Source: Alphaproteobacteria bacterium
Lineage (GTDB): Bacteria; Pseudomonadota; Alphaproteobacteria; Micavibrionales; Micavibrionaceae
DNA: 64,000 nucleotides
Assembly: GCA_013215815.1 (NCBI GenBank)
Contig: JABSQP010000005.1
Coordinates: 62,001-126,000, forward strand
Direction of reading: 5' to 3'
Below, piece by piece: positions 52,529 to 62,693 of the stretch. Position 1 is the stretch's first letter. Each line of letters opens with the position of its first letter. Below the pieces are notes generated by a model. That model made no database searches. It saw nothing but the letters and a program-made list of their open reading frames with translations, and had not been told where the DNA came from. The position numbers were made by a program, and so were the translations under genes.

Positions 52529-53842
52529 ATGACAAATACGCGAAAAGAGAACATACTGCCCCTCCCCTTAAAGATTTACCGCCAGCTCACCGAGCGCGCG
52601 GACAAACCTCTCATGCGCCTTCTTGATTGGCGCCTAAAAAAAGGGAAAGAGTTAAAAGAGCGCCTGAACGAGCGCCAAGGAAAACCACAAAAACCACGCC
52701 CGGAAGGAAAACTGATCTGGCTCCATGCTGCCAGCGTCGGTGAGGCACAGTCGGCATTAATTCTAATCGATAAAATTATCGCGCAAAACACCGCATCGAA
52801 CATCTTGGTGACTAGCGGTACAGTTACATCTGCAGAATTGATGGCCAAGCGCCTGCCCGAAAGAGCTTTTCATCAATTCATTCCACTAGATCACCCTGAA
52901 TGGGTACAAAGCTTCCTCGACCATTGGAAACCGGACATGGCATTTCTGATTGAGTCAGAGTTATGGCCTAATCTTTTATTAGAAATCAAAGAACGAAAGA
53001 TTCCAGCAACACTCGTTAACGCACGCCTTTCGAATGCATCTTATCGAGGGTGGTCTGTACTTAAAGGCAGTATTAAAAAAATGCTATCTACCTTTGAACT
53101 TATTCTTGCGCAATCAGTTAATGATGCTTTGCGTTTTAAAAAGCTTAGCGATGTAGCAACCAAACCTGTTGGTAATATTAAATACAGTGCGGCCCCTCTC
53201 CCTTATATAGATGCAGACTTCCAAACACTGACGAGCGCTATAAATGGTCGTCCAACATGGGTTTATGCCAGCACGCATCTTGGCGAAGAAACACTTGCCT
53301 GCCGCATTCATGAACGTTTAAGGCAGCATATCCCGAACCTGCTCACCATTATTGTTCCAAGGCACCCTGAACGCCGAGAAGAAATACAGAAAATTTGCGA
53401 CAGCTTTATAGGCTCGAATATTTCAATGCGCGGTGAAGAAAAACAATCACCAACGAATGAAACAGATATCTACGTAGCCGACACGCTGGGTGAGCTTGGT
53501 CTGTTTTACAAATTATCTGACGTAGCCATGATTGGACGCTCATTCAGCGCCGATGGCGGCGGCGGGCATAACCCACTAGAAGCATCCCAATATGGCCTTC
53601 CTGTTTTAACAGGGCCCAACTTTCAGTATCAAGAAGCACTGTTTGAAGATATGATTGCGTTTAAAATTGCAAAACAAGTCCAAACAAAAGAAGAACTACA
53701 CGACGCTCTCCTCAGACTTTTTAATGAATCTGAGTTAAGAGAAAAAATTTCAGAAAACGCACTGAAATACACAAAAGAAAAACAAGACGTTATTGATATC
53801 GTCATGCAAGAGATAACACCGATGCTACAGGGAAATGTGTAA
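52529..53842 (+). CDS. waaA: 3-deoxy-D-manno-octulosonic acid transferase
   Basis: Adds Kdo residues to lipid IVA at the inner membrane. At 437 residues it has normal length. Visible features: WLHAASVGEAQSALILI near residue 70 with the conserved Glu, TSGTVTSAELMAKRLP, the interdomain FLIESELWPNLLLEIKER, IVPRHPERREEI and the C-terminal GGGHNPLEASQYGLPVLTGP that binds CMP-Kdo. It overlaps lpxK by one base and heads a lipid A unit. Confidence 0.95.
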   Translation: MTNTRKENILPLPLKIYRQLTERADKPLMRLLDWRLKKGKELKERLNERQGKPQKPRPEGKLIWLHAASVGEAQSALILIDKIIAQNTASNILVTSGTVTSAELMAKRLPERAFHQFIPLDHPEWVQSFLDHWKPDMAFLIESELWPNLLLEIKERKIPATLVNARLSNASYRGWSVLKGSIKKMLSTFELILAQSVNDALRFKKLSDVATKPVGNIKYSAAPLPYIDADFQTLTSAINGRPTWVYASTHLGEETLACRIHERLRQHIPNLLTIIVPRHPERREEIQKICDSFIGSNISMRGEEKQSPTNETDIYVADTLGELGLFYKLSDVAMIGRSFSADGGGGHNPLEASQYGLPVLTGPNFQYQEALFEDMIAFKIAKQVQTKEELHDALLRLFNESELREKISENALKYTKEKQDVIDIVMQEITPMLQGNV

Positions 53843-54807
53843 TGCCCGCAAAGACCCCGTCATTCTGGTATGAACAAAAAGATTGGAGATCTTGTCTTCT
53901 TTCCCCAATCGCGATGCTCTATCAGCTAGGACATTGTATTAATTACACATCTAAAAAACCGTTCAAAGCCGGTATGCCCGTGATTTGTGTTGGTAACATT
54001 GTAATGGGTGGCAGCGGCAAAACACCTACCGTTCAGGCACTATTAAAACTTATTGAAAAGAACAACATTGCACACAATCCGGTTGTTCTAACGCGCGGTT
54101 ACGGTGGAAATAGAACAAAGCCAACTGTTGTTGATTGTTCAAAACATTCTGCATCCGATATAGGAGATGAGGCGCTCTTCCTTGCAGAGCATGGAACAGT
54201 TATTGTCTCTCCTGATCGCAAAGCAGGCGCAGAAAAAGCAAAAGAAATCGGCGCTGATTTGATCATTATGGATGATGGTTTTCAAAACAATACACTGCAT
54301 AAAGACTTCAGCCTCCTCGTTGTCGATGCCTTAAACCCGTTTGGAAACGGCTCAACTTTTCCTTCTGGCCCTTTGAGAGAGCCGATCGAAAAAGCATTAA
54401 AACGCACAGACGCTGTTATTAGTATCAACGGTGAAGTTGCGTTAGGCACAACAACATTAAGCGCGTCTATTAAACCGATAACAGATAACCTTGACCTTGA
54501 GAAAAATTACGTTGCCTTTGCTGGACTTGGTCGCCCCGAGAAGTTTTTAAATACATTGGAAGCGCTCAACATCAATGTAACAAGTTGGCACGAATTTGCA
54601 GATCATCACCCTTACACGCATGAAGAACTCGACGCGCTGATAAAGGAAGCAAATGATTGTAACGCTTCTTTGATCACGACCGAAAAAGACCTCATGCGCA
54701 TAGCTGAAAACCACAAAGCTAAAATCCAGACATTACCGATTGAATTATCGTTTGGTGAGGAAGACGCTCTTGTATCCTTAATGAAGGAAAAGGTCGGCGC
54801 ATGTTAA
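53842..54807 (+). CDS. lpxK: Tetraacyldisaccharide 4'-kinase
   Basis: Phosphorylates the 4' position of the lipid A precursor at the inner membrane. At 321 residues it shows the P-loop VGNIVMGGSGKTPTVQALLK near residue 51, TRGYGGNRTKP, GDEALFLAEHG, IMDDGFQNNTLHKD and FAGLGRPEKF followed by DHHPYTHEEL. It starts inside the waaA stop and overlaps the next acyltransferase gene by seven bases. Confidence 0.95.
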   Translation: MPAKTPSFWYEQKDWRSCLLSPIAMLYQLGHCINYTSKKPFKAGMPVICVGNIVMGGSGKTPTVQALLKLIEKNNIAHNPVVLTRGYGGNRTKPTVVDCSKHSASDIGDEALFLAEHGTVIVSPDRKAGAEKAKEIGADLIIMDDGFQNNTLHKDFSLLVVDALNPFGNGSTFPSGPLREPIEKALKRTDAVISINGEVALGTTTLSASIKPITDNLDLEKNYVAFAGLGRPEKFLNTLEALNINVTSWHEFADHHPYTHEELDALIKEANDCNASLITTEKDLMRIAENHKAKIQTLPIELSFGEEDALVSLMKEKVGAC

Positions 54808-55658
54808 AGAAACTGGGTTATGGCGTTGAAACGCTTCTTATCCTTATTTTATTTGGCTTTTTTAAAATCATGCCCGCAGCCCTCGCCTCCAATATTGGTG
54901 GCCTGATTGGTCGTACCATTGGTCCGCGTCTAGCTGCGTCTCGTAAAGCGCTTCGCAATATTCAAAACGCCCTCCCCGAAGCCAATCACGATAAAATACT
55001 GATGGGTATGTGGGAGAATTTAGGCCGCACATTTGCCGAATACCCACACCTGAATAAACTGGCAAAACATAATGTTGAGATTATAGGTGCAGAACATCTT
55101 TTGAATACCAAGGATAATGCCGCCATTATTTTTGCGGCTCACCTTGCGAACTGGGAGCTGTGCCCCCTTGCCCCAGCTCTACAACATGAGAGCATTACGC
55201 ACTCAATCTACCGTGCGCCGAATAACCCTTTGGCTGATCGAATCCTCATGCGCTGCCGCAACCTTGGTGGAAAGATATCTCCCATTCCAAAGTCAAAAAG
55301 CGGCACACGTCAAATTGTGAAGCGTTTACAAAATAAGGAACACTTGGGCTTCCTGATTGATCAAAAATACAATGAAGGTGTATCAGTGCCATTCTTTCAT
55401 GCACCAGCCATGGCAAGTCCGGCTTATATTCAACTCGCTCAGAAATTTAAATGCCCGCTTATCCCGGCGCAGATTGAACGCACAAATGGCGCGAACTTCC
55501 GTCTCACTGTGCACCCACCTATAGATACGAACAAAGACGAAGAAGCGTTACTTCTTGAAACACATCAAACAATGGAAAACTGGATCAAATCTAACCCTGA
55601 GCAGTGGCTATGGCTTCACCGCCGATGGGATTCCGCTAAATTGGAGAATGAAGCATGA
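54801..55658 (+). CDS. Lipid A biosynthesis-type lauroyl/myristoyl acyltransferase (LpxL/HtrB family)
   Basis: A 285-residue inner-membrane enzyme with one N-terminal hydrophobic segment (about 12-30). The catalytic HxxxxE motif is FAAHLANWELCPL near residue 113; IYRAPNNPLADRILM and FLIDQKYNEGVSVPFF follow in the expected order. The family adds secondary acyl chains to lipid A. Overlap with lpxK and with gor by four bases makes a waaA-lpxK-acyltransferase-gor unit. Which chain it adds cannot be told. Confidence 0.87.
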   Translation: MLKKLGYGVETLLILILFGFFKIMPAALASNIGGLIGRTIGPRLAASRKALRNIQNALPEANHDKILMGMWENLGRTFAEYPHLNKLAKHNVEIIGAEHLLNTKDNAAIIFAAHLANWELCPLAPALQHESITHSIYRAPNNPLADRILMRCRNLGGKISPIPKSKSGTRQIVKRLQNKEHLGFLIDQKYNEGVSVPFFHAPAMASPAYIQLAQKFKCPLIPAQIERTNGANFRLTVHPPIDTNKDEEALLLETHQTMENWIKSNPEQWLWLHRRWDSAKLENEA

Positions 55659-56998
55659 GCAATTACGACTATGATTACTTTGTGATTGGTGCAGGATCTG
55701 GCGGCGTTCGTTCATCGCGTATCGCAGCAGGTCACGGCGCAAAAGTTGGTGTTGCGGAAAGCGCGGCGCTTGGCGGAACATGCGTTAATATCGGATGTGT
55801 ACCGAAGAAGCTTCTCGCCTACGCATCTGATTACGGTCCATCATTTGAAGATGCACGCGGCTATGGTTGGAGCGCAGAGAAAATCTCTTTCAATTGGAAC
55901 AAATTGATCGAGAACAAGAATAATGAAATCAATAGATTAAATGGCATTTATGAGAACCTACTTAACAATGCAGGCGTTGATTTAGTACGCGGTTATGCAC
56001 GCTTTATTGATGAACACACACTTGATATTGATGGCAAGCAAGTCACAGCAGACAAAATCCTGATTGCTACAGGAGGAAAACCACGCCGCCCATCTTATGA
56101 AGGCGCAGAGCACGTTATTGTTTCTGATGATGCGTTCTATTTAGAAAAAATGCCTAGCAGTGTTGTCATTGAAGGCGGCGGATACATCGCTGTGGAGTTC
56201 GCTCATATTTTCCACGGTTTAAGCGCACACGTAACACTTATTTACCGTGGTGAGCAGATTTTACGTGGTTTTGACGATGATATTCGTAACTTTTTAGCTA
56301 ATGAGATGCAAAAACAGGGCATTAACATCATTCTTGGTGAGAATATTACAAAAATAGATACCGATAACGGTCAATATACTGTTCAAACAGATAAAGATCA
56401 GAGTATTTCATGTGATTTAGTGATGAGCGCGATCGGCCGTGTGCCGTATACGCAAGATCTTGGCCTTGAGAACGCAGGTATTGATCACAAAGATAATGGC
56501 CAGATCATTGTAAATGATGGGTATCAAACAAACAAACAGCACATCTACGCCGTTGGTGATGTGACGGATCGTGTAAACTTAACCCCCGTCGCGATTGCCG
56601 AAGGTCACTGGCTCGCTGATACGCTCTTTGGCGGTATTAAGCGCCCCGCTCCATCATACGAAAACATTCCAACAGCTGTCTTTTCTAATCCAGCGATCGG
56701 AACTGTTGGACTGACAGAACAACAGGCAAGAGATAAAGGATTTAATATCAAGTGCTTCACATCAAATTTTAAACCAATGGTTCACACACTATCAGGCCGT
56801 GACGAGCGCACATTGATGAAGCTGATCGTGGATACATCAAGTGATAAAGTGCTAGGCGCACATATTTGCGGGAAAGACTCTCCCGAAATGACACAAGCTT
56901 TAGGGATTGCTCTACAGTGCGGCGCAACGAAAGCGGATTTTGACCGCACAATCGGTATTCACCCGACATCGGCCGAAGAATTTGTCACAATGCGGTAG
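55655..56998 (+). CDS. gor: Glutathione-disulfide reductase
   Basis: FAD- and NADPH-dependent reductase that keeps glutathione reduced. At 447 residues it shows the FAD loop VIGAGSGGVRSSRIAAGHGA, the redox-active disulfide GGTCVNIGCVPKKLL near residue 42, the NADPH fold VIEGGGYIAVEFAHIFHGL, AVGDVTDRVNLTPVAIAEG, and the C-terminal HPTSAEEFVTM with the catalytic His. The GYIAVEFA variant fits glutathione reductases rather than dihydrolipoamide dehydrogenase. Coupled to the acyltransferase gene by ATGA. Confidence 0.93.
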   Translation: MSNYDYDYFVIGAGSGGVRSSRIAAGHGAKVGVAESAALGGTCVNIGCVPKKLLAYASDYGPSFEDARGYGWSAEKISFNWNKLIENKNNEINRLNGIYENLLNNAGVDLVRGYARFIDEHTLDIDGKQVTADKILIATGGKPRRPSYEGAEHVIVSDDAFYLEKMPSSVVIEGGGYIAVEFAHIFHGLSAHVTLIYRGEQILRGFDDDIRNFLANEMQKQGINIILGENITKIDTDNGQYTVQTDKDQSISCDLVMSAIGRVPYTQDLGLENAGIDHKDNGQIIVNDGYQTNKQHIYAVGDVTDRVNLTPVAIAEGHWLADTLFGGIKRPAPSYENIPTAVFSNPAIGTVGLTEQQARDKGFNIKCFTSNFKPMVHTLSGRDERTLMKLIVDTSSDKVLGAHICGKDSPEMTQALGIALQCGATKADFDRTIGIHPTSAEEFVTMR

Positions 56999-57056
56999 TT
57001 ATTGCAGAAACTTCAACTAATTTGCATTAATAAATCTGTCTTTGATATCATCAGAT

Positions 57057-57359
57057 ATGGTTGATATTTCAATAAGATATAATAATAAACTCGAGCAAGA
57101 AAAGCTAATATCCCATTCCATCACATATCCTGATGGAATACAGCGCATTCTCACGATGAAACAATATGAATGGGATTGGATCGAAGTTGCTGAACGCAAC
57201 AACTACCCTTTTCATGAATTAATAGGAGAAGCCATTGGGCTTTCATTAAACCACCCTCGAAAAGGGTATCACGCCGATATTTTAGAAAATACTCGGTTTT
57301 TACTTATGATCACCATGAAACTAATTCACGAAGAAAAACATCCCGTTTCAAATCGATAA
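57057..57359 (+). CDS. Small protein with possible ribbon-helix-helix-like fold
   Basis: From ATG 57057 the product is 100 residues (a TTG at 57042 is an alternative; neither has a strong ribosome site). The pattern SITYPDGIQRILTMKQYEWD followed by a helix and LENTRFLLMITMKLIHE recalls alphaproteobacterial ribbon-helix-helix proteins of the RHH_4 type, but the match is loose. It lies between gor and the DAHP synthase gene. Confidence 0.45.
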   Translation: MVDISIRYNNKLEQEKLISHSITYPDGIQRILTMKQYEWDWIEVAERNNYPFHELIGEAIGLSLNHPRKGYHADILENTRFLLMITMKLIHEEKHPVSNR

Positions 57360-57419
57360 TTAAGGTCATATCTTTAACTATACCTTGCGGGAACAAGCGA
57401 ATTCCCGTACAAAAACCAC

Positions 57420-58802
57420 ATGACAAAACCAGATTTAAAAACAGTTAAAACTCCTGCTGAACCATGGTCTCCAAACACTTGGCGTAATAAACCTGCAAAA
57501 CAGCTGCCTGAGTATCCTGATCAAGCTGCTCTGGGCCGCGTGGAAGAGATCATTGGCGACCTCCCTCCTCTCGTTTTTGCAGGTGAAGCAAGACACTTAA
57601 AAGCTCAACTCGCAGCAGCCTGCAACGGTGAAGCCTTTGTTTTACAAGGCGGTGACTGCGCCGAGAGCTTTCAAGAATTTGGCGCGAATAAAATCCGCGA
57701 TACATTCCGTGTGCTCCTACAGATGTCAGTTGTCATGACGTTTGGCGGCGCGATGCCTATCGTTAAAATGGGCCGTATGGCTGGACAGTTTGCAAAGCCA
57801 CGCTCCTCTGATAACGAAACACAAGGCGATGTAACGCTACCAAGTTACCGCGGAGATATTGTTAACAAGTTAGAGTTCACTGAGGAAGGCCGTATCCCTG
57901 ATCCGCAGCGCATGATCCGTGCCTATAACCAGTCAGCATCAACGCTGAACCTATTACGAGCTTTCGCAAGTGGTGGTTACGCAGATCTAAACGAGGTACA
58001 CCGTTGGAATCTAGACTTTGTGAAGGATAGCCCACTCAGTGAGCGTTATGAAGCGCTAGCGAGCGATATTGATAGCGCTCTCACATTCATGAAAGCATGT
58101 GGCATTACAGGCGAAAAAGTACCGACAATGCGTGAGACAGATTTCTACACTTGTCACGAAGCACTCCTTCTTCCATACGAAGAAGCTATGACGCGTATCG
58201 ACAGTACGACGGATGATTGGTACGACACATCGGCGCATTTCCTGTGGATTGGTGCCCGCACACAGCAAACGGATGGTGCGCAAATTGAATTCGTTCGCGG
58301 TATTAACAACCCGATCGGTATGAAGGTACCGCCCGAGCTCGATGCAGACACGCTTATGACGTTGATTGACACAATCAACCCAGAGAACGAAGCCGGCCGC
58401 CTTTCATTGATCGCGCGTATGGGCTGTGACCAATTAGAGGAAAAACTAACTCCGCTGGTTCGACGTGTGAAAGAAGAAGGTCGTAACGTCGTTTGGATTT
58501 GTGATCCAATGCACGGCAATATTGAAAAATCTGATAGCGGTTTCAAAACACGCCGTTTTGACAACATCCTCGCAGAGGTAAAAGGCTTCTTTAACGTTCA
58601 CCGCGCAGAGGGCACCCACCCAGGTGGTGTCCACTTCGAAATGACCGGACAGGACGTGACAGAATGTGTTGGCGGCGCAGAAGACATAAAAGATGAAGAT
58701 CTATCCAGCCGTTACCATACAGCGTGTGACCCACGCCTGAATGCGAACCAGGCTTTAGAGCTCGCCTTCTTGATTTCCGATGAATTGAAGACATTAAGGT
58801 AA
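57420..58802 (+). CDS. 3-deoxy-7-phosphoheptulonate synthase, class II
   Basis: First enzyme of aromatic amino-acid synthesis, condensing phosphoenolpyruvate with erythrose 4-phosphate. At 460 residues it is the plant/Mycobacterium-like class II type: [20 protein letters not shown] near residue 73, [35 protein letters not shown] near the C-terminus, and [11 protein letters not shown] with [17 protein letters not shown] for metal binding. It is followed by a promoter for the next small gene. Confidence 0.95.
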   Translation: MTKPDLKTVKTPAEPWSPNTWRNKPAKQLPEYPDQAALGRVEEIIGDLPPLVFAGEARHLKAQLAAACNGEAFVLQGGDCAESFQEFGANKIRDTFRVLLQMSVVMTFGGAMPIVKMGRMAGQFAKPRSSDNETQGDVTLPSYRGDIVNKLEFTEEGRIPDPQRMIRAYNQSASTLNLLRAFASGGYADLNEVHRWNLDFVKDSPLSERYEALASDIDSALTFMKACGITGEKVPTMRETDFYTCHEALLLPYEEAMTRIDSTTDDWYDTSAHFLWIGARTQQTDGAQIEFVRGINNPIGMKVPPELDADTLMTLIDTINPENEAGRLSLIARMGCDQLEEKLTPLVRRVKEEGRNVVWICDPMHGNIEKSDSGFKTRRFDNILAEVKGFFNVHRAEGTHPGGVHFEMTGQDVTECVGGAEDIKDEDLSSRYHTACDPRLNANQALELAFLISDELKTLR

Positions 58803-58807
58803 TAAAA

Positions 58808-58856
58808 TTACAAATTATGTAAATGAATGGACTTTTAAAAGACGTTTTGCTATAAG
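58808..58856 (+). promoter_or_regulatory. Promoter with TTATGTAAA dyad before a small orphan gene
   Basis: TGGACT (58828-58833), 17 bases, TATAAG (58851-58856) lies 33 bases before the ATG at 58890. Immediately upstream is the dyad TTACA-n5-TGTAA (58808-58822), which contains TTATGTAAA (58815-58823), the same motif seen at the promoters near 9.3, 18.55, 19.5 and 21.15 kb. Confidence 0.5.
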
Positions 58857-58889
58857 TGCGCTACGCAAAATTAATAGAGGAGTTTAATT

Positions 58890-59177
58890 ATGGCTAAAGG
58901 TAATGGTATTCAAGCAGGTATTTCTCTTTCAGCGGCACAAGCTGAAGCAGTTGGACCAGTTGTAGCCTACTATGTAGAGCAAGCGGGACTAGATTTAGAG
59001 GAGGCACAAAACCGAGCAACTCTTGATGCTGGCTTTGGAGAAACATCGCGCACAGCCTTGGGTTACGTCGCACAATCGTTACGACCAAAAGAACAAACAA
59101 CTTTTGGTGCAGATGGCAACCTCAGCTATAGTGACGTATACGGCGGCGGATTACCAACACACAAACCACACGCATAA
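58890..59177 (+). CDS. Small hypothetical protein
   Basis: A 95-residue cytoplasmic protein, acidic N-terminal helix (SAAQAEAVGPVVAYYVEQAG) and Gly-rich C-terminus (SDVYGGGLPTHKPHA). No family recognised. AGAGGAG precedes the ATG at good spacing, and a TTATGTAAA-type promoter lies upstream, so it is likely expressed and regulated. nadE begins eight bases after its stop. Confidence 0.6.
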   Translation: MAKGNGIQAGISLSAAQAEAVGPVVAYYVEQAGLDLEEAQNRATLDAGFGETSRTALGYVAQSLRPKEQTTFGADGNLSYSDVYGGGLPTHKPHA

Positions 59178-59184
59178 ATAGTAT

Positions 59185-60771
59185 ATGAACAATTTACCGC
59201 AGATCCACCTCGCCCAACTCAACCCAACCGTCGGCGACTTAAGCGGTAATCTTGATAAGATACGTTCGGTGCGTGATAACGCGCCAGACGGCACAGATTT
59301 AATCGTTTACCCGGAAATGATCACATGCGGCTACCCTGCCGATGACCTCGTTCTTAAGTCTGACTTCATTGATGCAATTGAAATAATTGTCTCTCAGTTA
59401 GTGAAAGAAAGTAAGGAGAAAATCCCTTACCTTATTCTCTCAACACCTTGGCGTGATGGTAACAATCTTCGCAATGCCGTCCTTGTCATTGGTAATGGAA
59501 AAATCCAATTTGAAACATACAAACATGAACTGCCGAATGACGGTGTCTTTGATGAGAAGCGGGTCTTCCAAGAGGGCCCTTTACCAAAGCCTTACGTCTA
59601 TAAAGATACAACGATAGGCATCATGATTTGTGAGGACATGTGGCATCCACACGTCGCTTCTCACCTAGCCAACATGGGCGCAGAGCTTTTTATTGTGCCC
59701 AACGGCAGTCCGTTCCAGACAGATATAGCTGGCCTACGTGAAATGCACGCACGCATCAGAACAACCGAAGCCAATATTCCGCTTATCTACGTCAATCAGG
59801 TTGGAGGTCAAGACGAGCTTGTTTTTGACGGTGCTTCATTTGTCATGAGCGCAAATGGAGACATCACGCATAAGCTGCCTTTATTTGAAGAAGCAACACT
59901 CACTCTTCCTTGTGAAAACACGGCAGCGGCTGAAATAAGTGAGCTAGAAACAATCTACAAAGCCGTCACACTTGGTCTAAGAGACTACGTTCATAAAAAT
60001 GGGTTTCCTGGTGTTCTCATCGGCTTATCCGGTGGTATTGATAGCGCGCTTTCTGCTGCTATCGCCGTGGATGCTCTCGGTGCAGAGAATGTTCACTGTG
60101 TCATGATGCCCTCTCCGTATACATCACAAGAGAGCCTTGAAGATGCAGCAGATTGTGCAAAGCTTTTAGGTGTGCAGCTCAACACCATTCCAATCGATCA
60201 AGCGATGGAAGCGTATAACACAATGCTCACCACACATATTGATCGTGATAATGCCGGCACGACGTTTGAGAACGTTCAATCACGCGCACGCGGTATTATC
60301 CTTATGGCACTATCAAATGCCAGCGGTAAGATGGTGCTCTCAACGGGGAATAAGTCAGAAATGGCCGTTGGATATGCAACGCTCTACGGTGATATGTGCG
60401 GCGGGTTTAATGCTCTAAAAGATCTATACAAGATGCAGGTCTACGCCCTCTCCGAATGGCGTAACAAGCAAGGCAAAGTTATTCCTGAACGTATTATTAC
60501 GAAAGCACCAAGCGCTGAGCTCAAGCCAGATCAGACAGATCAAGACAGCTTGCCACCTTATGAAGTTCTCGATGATATTTTGGAATGCCTCATTGAAAAA
60601 GAATTAGGCCCCGATGATATCAAACATGATCGTGATCTGGTATTACGCGTATGGCGCATGCTTGATATTGCTGAATATAAACGCCGCCAATCACCACCAG
60701 GTGTGAAAATTACGGCCAAAGCCTTTGGCCGTAACAGACGTTACCCGATTACTAATAAATTTAGAGGTTAA
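59185..60771 (+). CDS. nadE: Glutamine-dependent NAD+ synthetase
   Basis: Amidates nicotinic acid adenine dinucleotide to NAD using ammonia released from glutamine. At 528 residues it is a two-domain enzyme. The N-terminal nitrilase-like domain has the Glu in VYPEMITCGYPADDL and the nucleophile in IMICEDMWHPH. The C-terminal synthetase has the pyrophosphatase loop IGLSGGIDSALSAAIAVDAL near 277, STGNKSEMAVGYATLYGDMC and TKAPSAELKPDQTDQDSLPP. Confidence 0.96.
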   Translation: MNNLPQIHLAQLNPTVGDLSGNLDKIRSVRDNAPDGTDLIVYPEMITCGYPADDLVLKSDFIDAIEIIVSQLVKESKEKIPYLILSTPWRDGNNLRNAVLVIGNGKIQFETYKHELPNDGVFDEKRVFQEGPLPKPYVYKDTTIGIMICEDMWHPHVASHLANMGAELFIVPNGSPFQTDIAGLREMHARIRTTEANIPLIYVNQVGGQDELVFDGASFVMSANGDITHKLPLFEEATLTLPCENTAAAEISELETIYKAVTLGLRDYVHKNGFPGVLIGLSGGIDSALSAAIAVDALGAENVHCVMMPSPYTSQESLEDAADCAKLLGVQLNTIPIDQAMEAYNTMLTTHIDRDNAGTTFENVQSRARGIILMALSNASGKMVLSTGNKSEMAVGYATLYGDMCGGFNALKDLYKMQVYALSEWRNKQGKVIPERIITKAPSAELKPDQTDQDSLPPYEVLDDILECLIEKELGPDDIKHDRDLVLRVWRMLDIAEYKRRQSPPGVKITAKAFGRNRRYPITNKFRG

Positions 60772-60809
60772 AGTGTAGCTTTTGCATGGCGCAGACCACT
60801 AGATCTTTT

Positions 60810-61178
60810 CTAACCGAGCCTTTGATAAAAATGAATTGAAGCTCCTCGCGGAAAGGCACCGCCGCCCCTACCTTGTTCTATTAGTTCTTGACTGTTAATA
60901 ATTCTAGTATCTGCTACCTCTGGAAAATCATCCCTAAGCTCAACAATCTCTCCAGCAGCAGCCCGTTGCACGAGAAAAGCAGCGCTATTAACCGCCAAAC
61001 GAAAATTACGGCAAAGCACTAAGCCTAAATTGCAAGCAAGCAGGTGCTCTTCAACAGGTGATAAATCACCAACTATATCGATTGATAAAACCACAGGTGA
61101 TGGTTCGTGCTTTATAGAATGATCTGGTGTTTCTTCGTTCAGATCATATCCTGATGTATTTTTTATGGGTTTTACCAC
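60810..61178 (-). CDS. Hypothetical 122-residue protein
   Basis: Start chosen at GTG 61176-61178 because AGGAG lies seven bases upstream; the frame extends to an ATG at 61220 without a ribosome site. The product begins MVKPIKNTSGYDLNEETPDH and has a middle helix with two Cys (EEHLLACNLGLVLCRNFRLA), ending in a Gly/Arg-rich tail. No family recognised. TTATGTCAA occurs at 61220-61228 upstream. It converges with nadE. Confidence 0.5.
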   Translation of the reverse strand: MVKPIKNTSGYDLNEETPDHSIKHEPSPVVLSIDIVGDLSPVEEHLLACNLGLVLCRNFRLAVNSAAFLVQRAAAGEIVELRDDFPEVADTRIINSQELIEQGRGGGAFPRGASIHFYQRLG

Positions 61179-61305
61179 ACCTCTAGCTCCTATCAGACAA
61201 CAAAGCATAAACAACATCATTATGTCAATGAAAAATCCTCTAATCTATTGAAAAACCCATGAAAAAGCGCTAATCAAGGTGACCAAGATTAGAAAGAGAA
61301 AAACT

Positions 61306-62658
61306 ATGAGTGTTAAAGTTCGTTTTGCCCCGTCCCCGACCGGTTTCCTTCATGTAGGAAATGCGCGTACTGCCGTGATTACATGGCTGTTCTGCCGACA
61401 GCAAAACGGCCATTTCCTTCTGCGAATTGACGACACAGACCGTGAGCGCTCAAAAGAAGAATACGAGCTGGCTATCGAAGATGGTTTGGCATGGCTTGGC
61501 CTCGACTGGGATGAAAAGACAAACCAGAAAGATCGTATGGATCGCTACGAAGAAGTTATCGAGCAGCTCAAAGCTGATGGCCGCCTTTATGCCTGCTACG
61601 AAACACCTGAAGAGCTTGGCCTAAAACGTAAAACGCAGCTTTCTCGCGGCTTACCACCGACATATGATCGTGCAGGCTTAAGCTTAACCGAAGAACAAAT
61701 TGCCAAATACGAAGCAGAGGGGCGTAAACCGCACTGGCGTTTCAAACTAAACCACGCACCAATCGAATGGACAGACCTCATCCGCGGTCCGGTACAGTTC
61801 AAGGGCGAAGACATGTCAGATCCTGTTGTCTTGCGTGAAGATGGCTCACCTCTTTATCACCTTTGCTCTGTGATTGATGATGTTGATTTTGGCATTTCAC
61901 ACGTTGTCCGCGGTGAAGATCACGTATCAAATACAGCGACACACGTTCAAATGTTTGAAGCTATTCAGGGTAAAGCACCTGAATTTGCGCACCTCTCCCT
62001 CATCTCTGATGCAGAAGGTGGAAAGCTTTCAAAACGTCTCGGGTCTTTAAGCGTTAAAGATATCCAAGAGCAAGACGGTTTAGAGCCAATGTCTGTTGTT
62101 TCCCTGATGTCTCGCCTTGGTACATCCGATCCGATTGAATCATTTACGGATATCAAGCCGCTCATTGACAGCTTTGATTTCTCGAAGTTTTCACGCAGCA
62201 CGCCAAAGTTCGATCCGGATGAGTTAATCCGTCTGAATTCAAAGATATTGCACGAAACAGATTTCGGTTCTGTTCAGGTTCGTCTGGCCAATATGGGGCT
62301 TCAAGATATGGATGAAACTTTCTGGCAAGCTGTTCGACCTAACTTAGAGAAGCTAGAAGATGCCAAGGAGTGGTGGAACATGGTGAATGGAAATGTCACC
62401 CCTGCCATCGCTGAAGAAGATGCAGATTTTGCTGCGCAAGCGTCTGAACTTCTTCCGCCTGCCCCGTGGAATGAAAACACATGGAGTGAATGGATTGGTA
62501 AAACAAAAGAAGCGACAGGCCGTAAAGGCAAGACACTCTTCATGCCAATCCGTAAAGCACTAACCGGTATGGAGCACGGGCCAGAGCTGGCAGACCTTCT
62601 CCCTCTTCTCGGGCCAGAGAAAACAAAAGAACGATTAAATACAAAAAAAGCGGCTTAG
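61306..62658 (+). CDS. gltX: Glutamyl-tRNA synthetase
   Basis: Charges tRNA-Glu (and in many alphaproteobacteria a paralogue handles tRNA-Gln). From ATG 61306 the protein is 450 residues, starting MSVKVRFAPSPTGFLHVGNA with the class I HVGN motif; the KLSKRLGSLSV loop lies near 238; LLRIDDTDRERS and HVVRGEDHVSNTATH are also visible. The frame opens at 61279 without a ribosome site. The stop is part of a terminator stem. Whether it is the GltX1 or GltX2 type cannot be decided here. Confidence 0.94.
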   Translation: MSVKVRFAPSPTGFLHVGNARTAVITWLFCRQQNGHFLLRIDDTDRERSKEEYELAIEDGLAWLGLDWDEKTNQKDRMDRYEEVIEQLKADGRLYACYETPEELGLKRKTQLSRGLPPTYDRAGLSLTEEQIAKYEAEGRKPHWRFKLNHAPIEWTDLIRGPVQFKGEDMSDPVVLREDGSPLYHLCSVIDDVDFGISHVVRGEDHVSNTATHVQMFEAIQGKAPEFAHLSLISDAEGGKLSKRLGSLSVKDIQEQDGLEPMSVVSLMSRLGTSDPIESFTDIKPLIDSFDFSKFSRSTPKFDPDELIRLNSKILHETDFGSVQVRLANMGLQDMDETFWQAVRPNLEKLEDAKEWWNMVNGNVTPAIAEEDADFAAQASELLPPAPWNENTWSEWIGKTKEATGRKGKTLFMPIRKALTGMEHGPELADLLPLLGPEKTKERLNTKKAA

Positions 62659-62676
62659 ATAGCCGCTTGTTTTTTG
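62648..62676 (+). terminator. Intrinsic terminator overlapping the gltX stop
   Basis: AAGCGGCT (62648-62655) pairs with AGCCGCTT (62661-62668) around TAGAT, which contains the stop codon, followed by GTTTTTTG. Confidence 0.8.
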
Positions 62677-62693
62677 TTTCTACTAAAGTGAAT